Of a stretch of DNA of 64,000 bases, positions 40,178-50,490 are shown piece by piece (the first letter of the stretch is position 1; each line of letters opens with the position of its first letter). The notes beneath the pieces were generated by a model that was not told the DNA's origin, ran no database searches, and saw nothing but the letters and a program-made list of their open reading frames with translations. The stretch is from Oceanobacillus zhaokaii (GTDB taxonomy: Bacteria; Bacillota; Bacilli; Bacillales; Amphibacillaceae): positions 3,233,001-3,297,000 of the forward strand of contig NZ_CP024848.1 of the NCBI RefSeq assembly GCF_003352005.1, in the 5' to 3' direction. A program made the position numbers and the translations under genes.

Positions 40178-41350
40178 CTACCTTACTGCCTCACTAACAA
40201 ACGCTTCATTAAAATATTTTACTGCTTTTACTATATCTGCCTCTTGCCCTATTTGAATTAATGTTTCTCCTATTAGTTTCACAGCAATTTCAAGATCTTC
40301 TTTTGTTGCATTACCCATATGTCCAATTCGAAAAGAAGCTCCCTTTAGGTGAGCCAATCCTCCAGCAACAATTACTCCTTTATTTGCAAGTTCGGAACGA
40401 AATACTACGTCATCGATACTCTCGGGATAAAGAAAACAGGTTAGAGTTGTTGCAGCTTCCTCCTCATCTGCTAATGCCTTCATTCCATATACAGAAATAG
40501 CTGCTCTTATAGCTTTGGAATACTTTCTATGGCGATTATAACGATTTTCCATTCCTTCATTTAATACAAGTTCCATCGCATGATTGTAGGCGTAAATTAA
40601 ATTGACTGCTGGTGTGGCAAAGTAATTTTTCGGATCATTCATTATAGGTATCCAATTATGAATATCAGCATAATATGCCGGTACCTTCTCCATGTCATTC
40701 CTAACTGATAAAGCACTTTGATTAAATGCAATGATTGCCAGTCCGGGTGGAACACCAATTGCTTTTTGTGATCCTGTTAACACGACATCTATCCTATATC
40801 CATGCTCACCATATGTTTTATTCATATTTTCTTCCATAGCAGAAGTAGCACATACACCATCAAGGATAACTAATGCACCATGTCTTTTAATAACTGGAAC
40901 AAGTTGATCTAAATCTGCTGAAACTCCTGTAGATGTATCAGCGTGAGTAATGGTTACTGCTTTGTACTTATTTTCTTTTAATTTATCTTCTACTTTTTTT
41001 ATAGAAACTCTTTCTCCCCATTCAGCTTGAATCACGTCTATTTCAACATCAAATGCTTTACCAAGATTTAAAAAACGATCACCAAAGTATCCATGGCTAA
41101 CTACCAATACTCTTTCACCGGCTGCTACAGTATTCACTAGCGCCATTTCCATAGCAAGTGTTCCTGATCCAGAAATCACTATAACTTCTCCATCGGTTTG
41201 GAACATTTTCTTAGTTTGTTCTATAGCCTTTTTATAAATGGAAGCAAATCTGGGATCTGTATGATTCATTGTTTGTTGACTCATTGCTTCGTAAATAGAA
41301 TCAACCACAGGCGTTGGTCCAGGAACAAGTAACAATTCTTTTTTTAGCAT
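40178..41350 (-). CDS. Class V aminotransferase (alanine-glyoxylate type)
   Basis: This 390-residue PLP enzyme has the family opening LLLVPGPTPVVDSIYEAM, HTDPRF near residues 30-35, SGSGTLAMEM near 60-69, and the PLP lysine Lys196 in TGSQKAIGVPPGLA. Relatives include alanine-glyoxylate, serine-glyoxylate and PucG-type ureidoglycine-glyoxylate aminotransferases. It is the last gene of the catabolic cluster, 52 bp after the flavoprotein. In this setting it may move an amino group from a small amino acid made by the pathway; that is inference. Confidence 0.85.
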   Translation of the reverse strand: MLKKELLLVPGPTPVVDSIYEAMSQQTMNHTDPRFASIYKKAIEQTKKMFQTDGEVIVISGSGTLAMEMALVNTVAAGERVLVVSHGYFGDRFLNLGKAFDVEIDVIQAEWGERVSIKKVEDKLKENKYKAVTITHADTSTGVSADLDQLVPVIKRHGALVILDGVCATSAMEENMNKTYGEHGYRIDVVLTGSQKAIGVPPGLAIIAFNQSALSVRNDMEKVPAYYADIHNWIPIMNDPKNYFATPAVNLIYAYNHAMELVLNEGMENRYNRHRKYSKAIRAAISVYGMKALADEEEAATTLTCFLYPESIDDVVFRSELANKGVIVAGGLAHLKGASFRIGHMGNATKEDLEIAVKLIGETLIQIGQEADIVKAVKYFNEAFVSEAVR

Positions 41351-41402
41351 TCAAAAACCTCCTTTAATTTAACAATCCTATTTGTTAGTAAATGGGGAAA
41401 AA

Positions 41403-42527
41403 TCAGATATTTTCCTTTATGTGAATCGCACGCTCTGGTTTATACGGAGATAGATCTAAATCAATGTGTTCTTCACTAATAATTGCTGCTGCCAAACTCC
41501 CTACATAGGGTCCCATAGTTAGTCCAGAAGCACCTAAACCATTAGCAAGCACAACACCTTCAAGCATATCAACTGAACCAAGGACCGGTATAGTATCTGG
41601 TCCCATTGGACGAAATCCTATACGGACTTCCTCTAAAGTCCCTTCATTTAATCCAGGTGCAACTTTTAAAGCTTCTGTAAGTACTTCATTTACTCCGCCC
41701 GCAGTCAATCGATAATCAAAACCCGAACCAGTTTCTCTCGTAGCTCCTGCTACTACTCTGGAGTCATCAAATGCCAGTAAATAATGACTAGATTGCGGTA
41801 CAATAATTGGCCACTCTGAAGTATCCATTTCCGGTAATTTTATATGAGCAATTTGCCCACGCTGAGGTTCTATCTTTAAATCGATATTAAGTGGTTTCAA
41901 TAATTCTGGAGCCCCTGTTCCTGCTGTAATCAAAACTTTATCGGCATATATCGTTTCACCTTGAACAGTGATACCACTTACTCTATTATTCTCATGAATA
42001 AGTTTTGCTTCCCCCTCGATAAGTTTTGCTCCATTATTTTTAGCAGCCCGTTTAAGAGCTTCTCGCATTTTGGCTCCATCTACTCTAGCTCCTCCAGAAA
42101 CAAAAACAGATTCTAAATCGTCCTTGAGAAGCGGGAATAATTGCCTTGTCTGTTTATGGTTTAAACGTTGAATATCTCCTATTTCAGGTGCATCTTTCTT
42201 TTTAATATTCAAGTTTCTTTCGATTTCATCCAATTGCTCAGGATCATTTGATACATGTAATGCACCTACTTTTTTATAACCTACCTCATTTTCTCCTTCT
42301 TCCTTTAGTGCTGAAATTAAATGAGGATAGAACGCTGCACCTCTTTTAGCAAGTCTATACCATTCAGCACTTTCATTCTTTGCCCAAGGACTTACAATAC
42401 CTGCGCCTGCAGAAGTAGCTTTACCCTCTTCTGGTCTATCAACCATAATTACCTCTATATTATTTTTGGCTAGGTGATATGCAGCACTAGCACCTACAAT
42501 TCCAGTTCCTATTACAATTACCTTCAT
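41403..42527 (-). CDS. FAD-dependent amine/D-amino acid oxidase (DadA/glycine oxidase-like)
   Basis: This 374-residue flavoprotein has the N-terminal dinucleotide motif VIGTGIVGASAAYHLAKNNIEVIMVD and a C-terminal GFRPMGPDTIPVLG and NGLGASGLTMGPYVG, typical of the DAO family. No membrane anchor is seen. It would oxidise an amine or D-amino acid to an imine. OrtAB in the same cluster is expected to release alanine (the D form in the known anaerobic pathway), a possible substrate here. GGAGTGATTAA precedes the ATG. Confidence 0.85.
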   Translation of the reverse strand: MKVIVIGTGIVGASAAYHLAKNNIEVIMVDRPEEGKATSAGAGIVSPWAKNESAEWYRLAKRGAAFYPHLISALKEEGENEVGYKKVGALHVSNDPEQLDEIERNLNIKKKDAPEIGDIQRLNHKQTRQLFPLLKDDLESVFVSGGARVDGAKMREALKRAAKNNGAKLIEGEAKLIHENNRVSGITVQGETIYADKVLITAGTGAPELLKPLNIDLKIEPQRGQIAHIKLPEMDTSEWPIIVPQSSHYLLAFDDSRVVAGATRETGSGFDYRLTAGGVNEVLTEALKVAPGLNEGTLEEVRIGFRPMGPDTIPVLGSVDMLEGVVLANGLGASGLTMGPYVGSLAAAIISEEHIDLDLSPYKPERAIHIKENI

Positions 42528-42652
42528 TTAATCACTCCTACAATTTTATTGTCATTTTATAGTTTACAAATCTCCCAATATAAACTATATGTTCGGAGTC
42601 TATTTCTATTCTCTGACTTCAACATGAATAGTTCCATAGATACTCACCAACA

Positions 42653-43456
42653 TCAATCTTTTTTGGGGTCAAGCATTTTCCCAACGCCAAGAATCTTTTC
42701 AATAATCAACATCAATACAACAGTTATCATAATAATCATAGTGGAAACGGAAGTAATCAACGGATCATACTGCCATTCCATATAAGTGAAAATTCGCACA
42801 GGAAGTGTCACGACATCTGTACTCACTATGAATAGCGCTACGGTAAGATCATCAAAGGAGGTTATAAAAGCGAAAACACCTCCAGCAATTATCCCTGACT
42901 TAATTGTCGGGAGAGTAACCTGAAAGAAAACCCTTAATGGACTAGCCCCTAAATTCATTGCAGCCTTTTCAATTGTTCTATCAAAACCTGCTAAACTTGC
43001 TACAACAAGTCTCATAACATATGGAACAGCCAGAATAATATGTCCAAAAATTAAAGCTGTTGTACTTGGAGCTAATCCAATCCATGCATAATATTGAAGC
43101 AATGCTATACCCAATACTACTGTCGGCATCATTAGTGGTGAACTTGTTAATTGAATAATTGCTTCTTTTCCCCTAAATTCATAACGTACTACTGCAAGAG
43201 AAGCTAATGTACCAATTATAGTAGCAACCAAAGCAGTTCCTAAGGCAACTCTTACACTTAGATAAAACGATTCTATAAATTCAGGGTGGTTCAGTATGTC
43301 TGCATACCATTTAAGTGATAATCCTTCAGGTGGGAATGCTATAAAATCACTCTGTGTAAATGAGGAGGCAGCAATAACAACAATTGGTGCAAGTAAAAAT
43401 ACTAAAACAAGAAATACATGAATGTTTAATAATATTTTTGGAAGTTTACGTTTCAT
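42653..43456 (-). CDS. Polyamine-type ABC permease (PotC-like)
   Basis: This 267-residue, six-helix protein has the contact loop NLGASPLRVFFQVTLPTIKSGI near residues 167-188 and a PotC-like layout. Its start overlaps the other permease by four bases. It belongs to a PotABCD-like importer for polyamine-like or other cationic compounds; the true ligand is not known. Confidence 0.88.
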   Translation of the reverse strand: MKRKLPKILLNIHVFLVLVFLLAPIVVIAASSFTQSDFIAFPPEGLSLKWYADILNHPEFIESFYLSVRVALGTALVATIIGTLASLAVVRYEFRGKEAIIQLTSSPLMMPTVVLGIALLQYYAWIGLAPSTTALIFGHIILAVPYVMRLVVASLAGFDRTIEKAAMNLGASPLRVFFQVTLPTIKSGIIAGGVFAFITSFDDLTVALFIVSTDVVTLPVRIFTYMEWQYDPLITSVSTMIIMITVVLMLIIEKILGVGKMLDPKKD

Positions 43457-44373
43457 TGTATTGTGACTCCTTTATTTAATTTGGTTAAAGCTCGACTGTA
43501 TAACAATAATGTAATACTGATGATTATTATTAAAATAAACCCAATAGCTCCACCGAAAGGCCAATTTAAAAGTACTTGAACATGTTCATAAGTCAAATAA
43601 GCCATTACCTTTACTTGAGACCCCCCTAATATTGCTGGAGTAACAAAAGAGCTCGTTGTTAAACTAAAAACCAAGATTGAACCAGCAAATATCCCCGGAA
43701 GACTTAGTGGTAAAGTTACATTGAAAAAGGTACGGAATTGATTTGCTCCTAAACTATTAGCCGCTCGAGTAACAGATGGATCAATGCGTTCTAAAGACCC
43801 TATAATGCTTAGAACCATGTATGGAAACAGAACATGAACCATACCAACAATTACACTAAACTCCGTATATAATAATTTTAAAGGTGCATCAATTAATCCT
43901 ATCTCCATAAGAAAGTTGTTAATCACCCCATTATTATTCAATATAATTCTCCAACCATATGCTCGAATAACCATACTAATTAATAAAGGTGAAATCATAA
44001 TTAATGTTAGATAGTTTCGCGTGTTTCCAGTTAATTGTGATATGACATAAGCAACCGGATATGAAATAATTAAACATATTACTGTAGTTAGAATTCCAAT
44101 TTTAATTGTTGTCCACAAAACACCTAAATAATAAGGATCTGTTAAAAATCGGGTATAGTTACTTAAGGTCCACGTATCGCCAATACCATCCACTGAATCA
44201 AATGTACGAAAACTGGATACTCCCAAGAATATAAGAGGTATGATAAAGAAAAACACAAAAACAATTAATGTAGGAATGAGCAATAACCAATGCTCAAACT
44301 TTTTTTTGCTCCTTTTATTCCTAGGTTTAATGTTTTTCTTGTTACTTTTATTTCCCTTAATTTCTGAACCCAC
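43453..44373 (-). CDS. Polyamine-type ABC permease (PotB-like)
   Basis: This 306-residue protein has a basic N-terminus of about 28 residues, then six helices; the contact loop is SLGANQFRTFFNVTLPLSLPGI near residues 207-228. Start is GTG, with GAGGTG about 10 bases upstream. It is five bases after the ATPase gene and overlaps the next permease. Confidence 0.88.
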   Translation of the reverse strand: MGSEIKGNKSNKKNIKPRNKRSKKKFEHWLLLIPTLIVFVFFFIIPLIFLGVSSFRTFDSVDGIGDTWTLSNYTRFLTDPYYLGVLWTTIKIGILTTVICLIISYPVAYVISQLTGNTRNYLTLIMISPLLISMVIRAYGWRIILNNNGVINNFLMEIGLIDAPLKLLYTEFSVIVGMVHVLFPYMVLSIIGSLERIDPSVTRAANSLGANQFRTFFNVTLPLSLPGIFAGSILVFSLTTSSFVTPAILGGSQVKVMAYLTYEHVQVLLNWPFGGAIGFILIIIISITLLLYSRALTKLNKGVTIQ

Positions 44374-44378
44374 AGATT

Positions 44379-45452
44379 TTACACCTCATCTCTTGAAATG
44401 TGCAGATCTTCATCTAACCAAAAGGTATTTATTTCAGCTCCGACATAGATGTGTTCTGGTTGAACAGAGATACTTCCGATATCAGCAATAATTAGCTGAC
44501 CATCTTTTCTTAAATGTAGTCTTGTCTTATTTCCCAAGAAGGTTTTCTTTTCAATTTTTGCTGGGAATGAATTATAATTATCTGGCTTTGTTTCAGATAC
44601 TTGAACTTTTTCAGGTCGAATAAAACAATCCACTTCTTTATTCGAAAGGGTACCGTCCATTGGGACGATATAGTCCAAACCAAATAGTCGTATTTTAAGA
44701 TTTTTATCATACTTTTCCAAAACTACGCCTGTAAATTCATTAACCTCTCCTATAAATCTTGATACAAAGGCTGATTCGGGTTGATTATAGGTGTTTTCTG
44801 GCGTATCAAATTGTTCAATTCTGCCTTTATTCATGACAGCAATACGATCCGATATCGCCAATGCTTCTTCTTGATCATGCGTTACAAAAATTGTTGTTAT
44901 CCCAACCTGTTTTTGTATTTCTACAATTTCCTCTCGCATTTTTACACGTAACTTTGCATCCAAATTACTTAAGGGCTCATCTAATAATAATAGACGAGGC
45001 CTTATTACTAGAGCTCTAGCTAAAGCAACTCTTTGTTGCTGCCCTCCCGACATCTCTTTAGGATATCTTTTTTCATAACCCTGTAAATGAGTCATATTTA
45101 GTGCTTCTCTAACCTTCTCACCTATTTCACTTTTTTTGACCTTACGCAGTTTAAGGCCATAAGCAACATTTTCAAATACAGTCATGTGAGGGAATAATGC
45201 ATAATTCTGAAACATCATTCCCATTCCTCTTTTATGAGCGGGTAAGTGATGAATGGCTTTACCATTCACCGTGATTCCCCCTCCGTCTACTTCAAGAAAT
45301 CCTGCAATCATGTTTAGAGTAGTTGTTTTCCCACAGCCTGAGGGACCTAAAAACGAAACCAATTCTCCTTCTTCAATATCCAATGATAAATTTTTGACTA
45401 CTTCTACATCATTAAATTTTTTATATACTTCAGATAAACTTAAATAGCTCAT
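44379..45452 (-). CDS. Polyamine-type ABC transporter ATPase (PotA-like)
   Basis: This 357-residue protein has Walker A GPSGCGKTT, Q-loop FQNYALFPHM, signature MSGGQQQRVALARAL, Walker B LLLLDEPLSNLDAK, H-switch THDQEEAL and a C-terminal TOBE-type domain. GGGAGGGAAAAAA precedes the ATG. It is the second gene of the importer block, after the binding protein. Confidence 0.93.
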   Translation of the reverse strand: MSYLSLSEVYKKFNDVEVVKNLSLDIEEGELVSFLGPSGCGKTTTLNMIAGFLEVDGGGITVNGKAIHHLPAHKRGMGMMFQNYALFPHMTVFENVAYGLKLRKVKKSEIGEKVREALNMTHLQGYEKRYPKEMSGGQQQRVALARALVIRPRLLLLDEPLSNLDAKLRVKMREEIVEIQKQVGITTIFVTHDQEEALAISDRIAVMNKGRIEQFDTPENTYNQPESAFVSRFIGEVNEFTGVVLEKYDKNLKIRLFGLDYIVPMDGTLSNKEVDCFIRPEKVQVSETKPDNYNSFPAKIEKKTFLGNKTRLHLRKDGQLIIADIGSISVQPEHIYVGAEINTFWLDEDLHISRDEV

Positions 45453-45476
45453 TTTTTTCCCTCCTGGTGTAGAAAT

Positions 45477-46550
45477 CTAGTTTATAATTTCTTTATCCCA
45501 TCGCTCATTCCATTGGGTTCTATTCGCATTAATTACATCCCAATCTACCTTGATTAGTTTTTCGATACGTTCTTGACCATATGGAACTTTTTCTGCTACT
45601 TCATCACTTAATTCCACATCCATATTTACAGGTCCCTCAAATCTTTTAATCGCTGACATCTCCTGAATTTCAACATCTAACAAGAAATTCACAAATTGTT
45701 GCGCTAATTCTTGATTTGATGCATTTTTAACCACACTTACAGTCACAATCAAAGGAACCGCACCCTCTTCAGGGCTGACATACTCGATTGGAAAACCTGT
45801 ATCCTGAAGCGTATAAATTCGACCAGTCCCCCAAACAGATGCAACTGTTTGACCCTGAACAAAATAATTTGAAACATCAGCCGTGTCATCAAAGTTAACT
45901 GTATTCTTAGCAACCTCCGCCAACTTTTCAAAGCCAGGATCAATATTCGTTTCGTCTCCACCATTCACCTTGGCTAACATAACTAACATATTTACCCCAA
46001 AGGTGTTCAATACAGATGGAAGAACTAACTTACCTTTATATTTAGGATCTGCCAAGTCATTCCATGATTTTAATGGTTCCCAATTATTTTGCTCAAAAAC
46101 TTCTGCATTGTAAGCTAAACCCACTTCTACAAAACTAAATCCAACACCGAGATTATCTGGCATTTTAGCAATATCATAGACTTTCTCTAAATTCGTTACA
46201 ATACTTTCATCTAGTGGTGCTATTAAATCAAGAGATCGAGCTTGCGCCTGAGGACCATCATCTATTATAGCCACATCAATTTCTGGATTATCTTTTTGCG
46301 CTTGAAGTTTAGATAAAGTTGCTACTGAACTTCCTGTAATATACTGAACTTTTACATTATATTTCTCTTCAAACGCCGGTATAATATTCTTTTTAAATTC
46401 CTCTTCATAATTACCACCATAACCCGCAACAACTAATGTCTGTTTCTCACCTTCACCAGCATCTCCTTCACTTTGTGCTTTCTCACCGCCACAAGCAGCT
46501 AGAATTAAAGCTACTAGAGTAATCAAGATTAAACTGATTTTTCTTCTCAT
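45477..46550 (-). CDS. Substrate-binding lipoprotein (PotD-like)
   Basis: This precursor of about 357 residues starts at ATG 46550 (AAAGGAGGAAATAAA upstream) and has a lipobox ILAACG. The mature part opens QTLVVAGYGGNYEEEFKKNI and has EIDVAIIDDGP and GQTVASVWGTGR, the order of spermidine/putrescine-type proteins. It captures the substrate for the PotABC-like importer. The ligand pocket residues cannot be assigned by eye. Confidence 0.9.
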   Translation of the reverse strand: MRRKISLILITLVALILAACGGEKAQSEGDAGEGEKQTLVVAGYGGNYEEEFKKNIIPAFEEKYNVKVQYITGSSVATLSKLQAQKDNPEIDVAIIDDGPQAQARSLDLIAPLDESIVTNLEKVYDIAKMPDNLGVGFSFVEVGLAYNAEVFEQNNWEPLKSWNDLADPKYKGKLVLPSVLNTFGVNMLVMLAKVNGGDETNIDPGFEKLAEVAKNTVNFDDTADVSNYFVQGQTVASVWGTGRIYTLQDTGFPIEYVSPEEGAVPLIVTVSVVKNASNQELAQQFVNFLLDVEIQEMSAIKRFEGPVNMDVELSDEVAEKVPYGQERIEKLIKVDWDVINANRTQWNERWDKEIIN

Positions 46551-46683
46551 TTTATTTCCTCCTTTAATATAATTTGATTGAATTATCAATTTCTAAAGCC
46601 GTATATTCCTAGATTAAATGTTGATATAAAAAAACGTTCACAAAAATCGAAACCCTAGGATATTGGAAGGTAACTCAATAAAA

Positions 46684-47060
46684 ATTAGAAGTAATCAATT
46701 AGCTCGTTCTCTTTTGCAAAATCCGCAAGTTTTTCAATTTCCATTCTTGAAAGCACTGCTCCTATTGGGTAAGACAGTGATACTAAAAGCATTTTGTGAC
46801 ATTTGTATTATTTTCTTTCAATCCTACTGAATTAGATAAGAGGGAATCTTCTGTCTTCTAATTACGAAAAACAGGACTAACAAAATTCATTTACAGGGAC
46901 AATATTATAATTCTACCAAACAGGTTCAGGAACTAAAACTTCATCACCAGTATTTAATAGAGCCCTTTGACAATACCATCACCAATAAAAGGGGTTCTGT
47001 CAATAATCATGTTTGAATAGTTTTTCTACCTTTTCTGCTAAATTGCCCCTTATATATGGT
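46684..47060 (-). pseudogene. Decayed class I/II aminotransferase
   Basis: Several broken reading frames on the minus strand give, in the right order, GNLAEKVEKLFKHDY, then ALLNTGDEVLVPEPVW, then YPIGAVLSRMEIEKLADFAKENELI. These are typical segments of aspartate-aminotransferase-type enzymes (residues about 55-200). Stops and frame changes separate them; the C-terminal half with the PLP lysine is absent. It lies between the importer and the class III aminotransferase. Confidence 0.75.
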
Positions 47061-47232
47061 TATTGTTGTATGGATTAATTTTGTTTCCTTGGCAAGGCTA
47101 ACTTGCAAAGAAAACAAAATCTTGCGGCCAACTCAGCCTAATGTGGTGACTTTATTTATCAGGAAAGGTCTTCTTTTTCATTGTTTAAATTCTTTTAAAT
47201 AAAATATTTCACACTCTCCTTTGCTTCTTTTA

Positions 47233-48588
47233 TTACCACCCCTTAATTTTATCAAGGACACTATCTGGCACACGACCTTGCGTAACATCTTCAAATGACT
47301 CTTCCAGGATTCGTAATGATTGTTCCAGATATACATCTTTAATCGTAAGGGGAGGGGCAATACGTAAAACAGAACCTGAAAAAAAGGTTAGAAATAATCC
47401 TTTTTCCCAACAGCGCCAACATATTTTTGCAGCAAATGAATGATTCGGTTCTTTACTCATTTGATCTTTTACAAGATCAATACCAATCATCAATCCTTCT
47501 CCCCTAATGTCACCTATTACTTCAAAGCGTTCTTGTAAATCCCTAAAGCGATCCTTGATATGGGAACCTAATTCCTGAGCACGCTTTATTAGATTTTCGG
47601 TTTGAATAACTTCGATTGTGGCCCTGGATGCGGCACAACTAATTGGGTTCGCTGCTAGTGAAAATGCCCCTGCAGGCGGTTCCCAAGAAGTCATTATTTC
47701 ACTTCTACCGACCACTGCACTTAAAGGCATACCGGAAGCAATTGCTTTACCCAAGACTATTAAATCAGGTTCTAATTGAAAGTGTTCACTCCCAAACCAT
47801 TTTCCTGTTCGACCAAATCCTGTTTGGACTTCGTCTGCTATAATCAGAATACCATGTTCGTTACATAACTCTTTTAACTTATCTATATAAATCTGTTGAG
47901 GTACAATTACTCCAGAGTCTCCTTGTATAGGCTCAATTATAATGGCTGCTATTTCTTCTGGTGGGCAAACAGTTTCGAGTAAATCTTCAATGGCTGCTAT
48001 ACACCGTTCACTCTCATCAACGGCATTGAACTGAGGACGGTATATATCTGGGAAAGGAATGTGATAGATTTCAGGTAATAAAGGACCCATATGTCGTCTC
48101 ATAGGCAAACTAACTGCAGAGGCACTTAAAGCACCATAGGTATTTCCATGATACGAACGTGAAAATGCTAAAATCTTAGATTTCCTGGTATAACTTCTAG
48201 CTAGCTTGATCGCAGTGTCATTCGCATCACCGCCTGATAAGCCATAGGTTACCTTTTTCGAAAAATTTCCAGGAGTAATACGAATTAGTTCTTCTGATAA
48301 AGCGATTAGATTTTCATGACTAGCATACGCTGGATTATAGTGTACTAATCGATCCATTTGTTCTTTCATATGATCAATAATAACTGGATGAGAATGTCCG
48401 GTATTTGTTACACAAGCACTGGATAGGAAATCGATCCATTTGTTACCATCATAGTCATAGATGAATTCTCCTTTGGCCTCTTTAATAACGAGAGGGAAAA
48501 AAGGAAGTCGCATCCCAGAACCTAGGACTTCATTTTCTCTATCCAACCATTTCATATTTTCATCCGTTTTATTCACTAAGTTATTCAC
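47233..48588 (-). CDS. Class III (omega) aminotransferase
   Basis: This 451-residue PLP enzyme has SGGDANDTAIKLAR near 118-131, YHGNTYGALSAS near 146-157, ADEVQTGFGRTG near 251-262, and the PLP lysine Lys281 in VLGKAIASGMPLSAVVG. The family acts on terminal or distal amino groups (GABA, ornithine, beta-amino acids). It starts with GTG; AAGGAGG is 8 bases upstream. It is 16 bp after ortB, so it is in the same operon. A role in making a 4-oxo compound for OrtAB is inference. Confidence 0.92.
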   Translation of the reverse strand: MNNLVNKTDENMKWLDRENEVLGSGMRLPFFPLVIKEAKGEFIYDYDGNKWIDFLSSACVTNTGHSHPVIIDHMKEQMDRLVHYNPAYASHENLIALSEELIRITPGNFSKKVTYGLSGGDANDTAIKLARSYTRKSKILAFSRSYHGNTYGALSASAVSLPMRRHMGPLLPEIYHIPFPDIYRPQFNAVDESERCIAAIEDLLETVCPPEEIAAIIIEPIQGDSGVIVPQQIYIDKLKELCNEHGILIIADEVQTGFGRTGKWFGSEHFQLEPDLIVLGKAIASGMPLSAVVGRSEIMTSWEPPAGAFSLAANPISCAASRATIEVIQTENLIKRAQELGSHIKDRFRDLQERFEVIGDIRGEGLMIGIDLVKDQMSKEPNHSFAAKICWRCWEKGLFLTFFSGSVLRIAPPLTIKDVYLEQSLRILEESFEDVTQGRVPDSVLDKIKGW

Positions 48589-48604
48589 TTAGCAAACCTC
48601 CTTT

Positions 48605-50026
48605 TTAAGATAACACAGACGAGTTTCTATTGATGTAAGACTCTATATAATTCAAATCCCTGTTTATTTCCTTCGCTAAAAAGTTCTTATCTTCTGTGTT
48701 GAGTTTATTGATATTTTGATTTTTGAGTTTATTCCGTAAGTATGATTCTCTGATTCGTTCTAAATCTATCTCTTCTACTCTCAATTGTTGGATATGTTCT
48801 GGAATTACAATTGTTGACCCCGGTTTGTTTTCTTCAGGATTTCCCTTATAAACATTTATTCCTTGCTTTTTTGCAAAATTAAGTTGTGCAACTGGATGCT
48901 TACCAGCCCCAGTATATTCAGTCTCTTGAACTACTATAATTTCATCTTCATCCAATTGTTGTGCCAAAACTAATGCAGCAGCTAAAGATGTATTTCCCGC
49001 GGGTCCTCTTTCCAATCCTTCTAATTTCGCTAATAATTCTGTTGTATAAAATACTTCACCCTGGGTAACTGTTATAAATTGATCAAGATACCGTAATGGT
49101 CGAGCCGCATTGTAGGGAACATCTGAACGATCGGGATTTGTAGTAAAAGGAATGCTAAATCCAGTATGTCCCGTTGTAAATGACTTACGGTTAAAATCTT
49201 GATCCGAGGCCATATGCAGCCCTTTTAAATCCACGGAAACACCGATTATTTTAGTCTGTATATTTCCATATTTCCTTAGCCCCCTAGCCGTACCTGTAAC
49301 GTTTCCTCCACCAGCATGAGTGATACAGACGGCTGCAGGTTCTTTACCAAATTGTTGCTGTACCTCTGAGGCGATTTCATATCCTAGTGTTTCCACACCA
49401 GCAATCGCATACGGAGAATACAGTGAGGCATTAAAATATTTAGTTTCATCTAAGGTAGCTAAAGCTGTATAGAAAAGTTCAGGACCAACAGACAACTGTA
49501 CTACTTCTGCTCCAAGGCTTTCGCATTTTCTTGCCTTCTCAATTATTTCCGGCTGCCCTATCCCATCACTGTCGGAAGCTTCTTGTAAAACAATACATTT
49601 TAATCCTTGTTTTGCTGCCTGACTTGCAACAGCAGCACCATAATTACCACTCGTCGCAGCAACTACACCTGTAAACCCTCTTTTCTTAGCTTCATAAACC
49701 GCAAGTGAAGCACGTCGATCTTTAAAGCTGCCAGAAGGATTAGCTGCCTCATCTTTCATTAAAATTCTTGCACCTTTACCCTTAGGAGAAATATTTCGGA
49801 TTAATTTTGTTAACTGTTTTAATTCCCATAAAGGTGTATTTCCGACTTGAGCTTCTTTTTGAATTTTCATTACCTCTTTAATGTTATATCCTAATACCGT
49901 CATCATTTTTTCATAATCAAAGGCAATCGGACTTGTCTGAAATTGTTCATAATTAACTTTTAGTGAATTTGAGATAATTTCGTTTCTGCGTTGCATTGTT
50001 TGTTGATACGTTTGGCCAAACATCAT
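48605..50026 (-). CDS. ortB: 2-amino-4-oxopentanoate thiolase, beta subunit OrtB
   Basis: This 473-residue PLP enzyme of the threonine-synthase fold group has the PLP lysine Lys102 in NPSGSFKDRRAS, ATSGNYGAAVASQAA near 134-148, and ITHAGGGNVTGTARGL near 235-250. The family, together with OrtA, cleaves 2-amino-4-oxopentanoate with CoA into acetyl-CoA and alanine in anaerobic ornithine breakdown. OrtA is encoded directly upstream, which supports this subgroup over plain threonine synthase. None of the other ornithine-pathway genes are near. Confidence 0.85.
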   Translation of the reverse strand: MMFGQTYQQTMQRRNEIISNSLKVNYEQFQTSPIAFDYEKMMTVLGYNIKEVMKIQKEAQVGNTPLWELKQLTKLIRNISPKGKGARILMKDEAANPSGSFKDRRASLAVYEAKKRGFTGVVAATSGNYGAAVASQAAKQGLKCIVLQEASDSDGIGQPEIIEKARKCESLGAEVVQLSVGPELFYTALATLDETKYFNASLYSPYAIAGVETLGYEIASEVQQQFGKEPAAVCITHAGGGNVTGTARGLRKYGNIQTKIIGVSVDLKGLHMASDQDFNRKSFTTGHTGFSIPFTTNPDRSDVPYNAARPLRYLDQFITVTQGEVFYTTELLAKLEGLERGPAGNTSLAAALVLAQQLDEDEIIVVQETEYTGAGKHPVAQLNFAKKQGINVYKGNPEENKPGSTIVIPEHIQQLRVEEIDLERIRESYLRNKLKNQNINKLNTEDKNFLAKEINRDLNYIESYINRNSSVLS

Positions 50027-50064
50027 TTGACATACCTCGCTTTTCTCTTTATTATTATTAAATT

Positions 50065-50367
50065 TTACTGACGGTTATTTAGTATGTTTATTTCCTCTTC
50101 TCCAATATGAAGTAATTCTATAACAGGTGGTCCAAAACTATGATTATATTCTGGTTGTAATTGAGTTAATTCTCCTTTTATCAGTCGTCCACTTAAAGTC
50201 CTAATGGTAGCGTTTTCATTTATGTTAGCATCATTAGCAAGAAACCCTTTTACCTTCATCTCATATGGGACTTCTTTTGTGTCCTTAGGTAGTTGACTTA
50301 ATCTATCTTCGGGATTCAATATTATGTTTTTCACTTCAACCCAAGTACCTTTTTTTACTATATTCAT
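50065..50367 (-). CDS. ortA: 2-amino-4-oxopentanoate thiolase, alpha subunit OrtA
   Basis: This 100-residue protein opens VKKGTWVEVKNIILNPEDR and has EVPYEMKVKGFL near 38-49, LSGRLIKGEL near 63-72 and YNHSFGPPVIELLHIGEE near 79-96, the OrtA layout and length. It is the small subunit of the AKP thiolase and is required with OrtB. AAGGTGTATATGA precedes the ATG. It is the first gene of the catabolic operon, divergent from an XRE-cupin regulator. Confidence 0.87.
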   Translation of the reverse strand: MNIVKKGTWVEVKNIILNPEDRLSQLPKDTKEVPYEMKVKGFLANDANINENATIRTLSGRLIKGELTQLQPEYNHSFGPPVIELLHIGEEEINILNNRQ

Positions 50368-50490
50368 TCATATACACCTTCCTAAAATTATTATCAATAT
50401 CTATTCCGACTTTGAATTTTTTCAACTAATGGACCTTGTTATATTTCTTAATATTTAGGAATTCCCCCCCTAACCCTCTTTTTTTGTTGC

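Noticed and set aside
48605..50026. Plain threonine synthase annotation
   Set aside because: OrtA is encoded immediately upstream and matches in length and pattern, which points to AKP thiolase.
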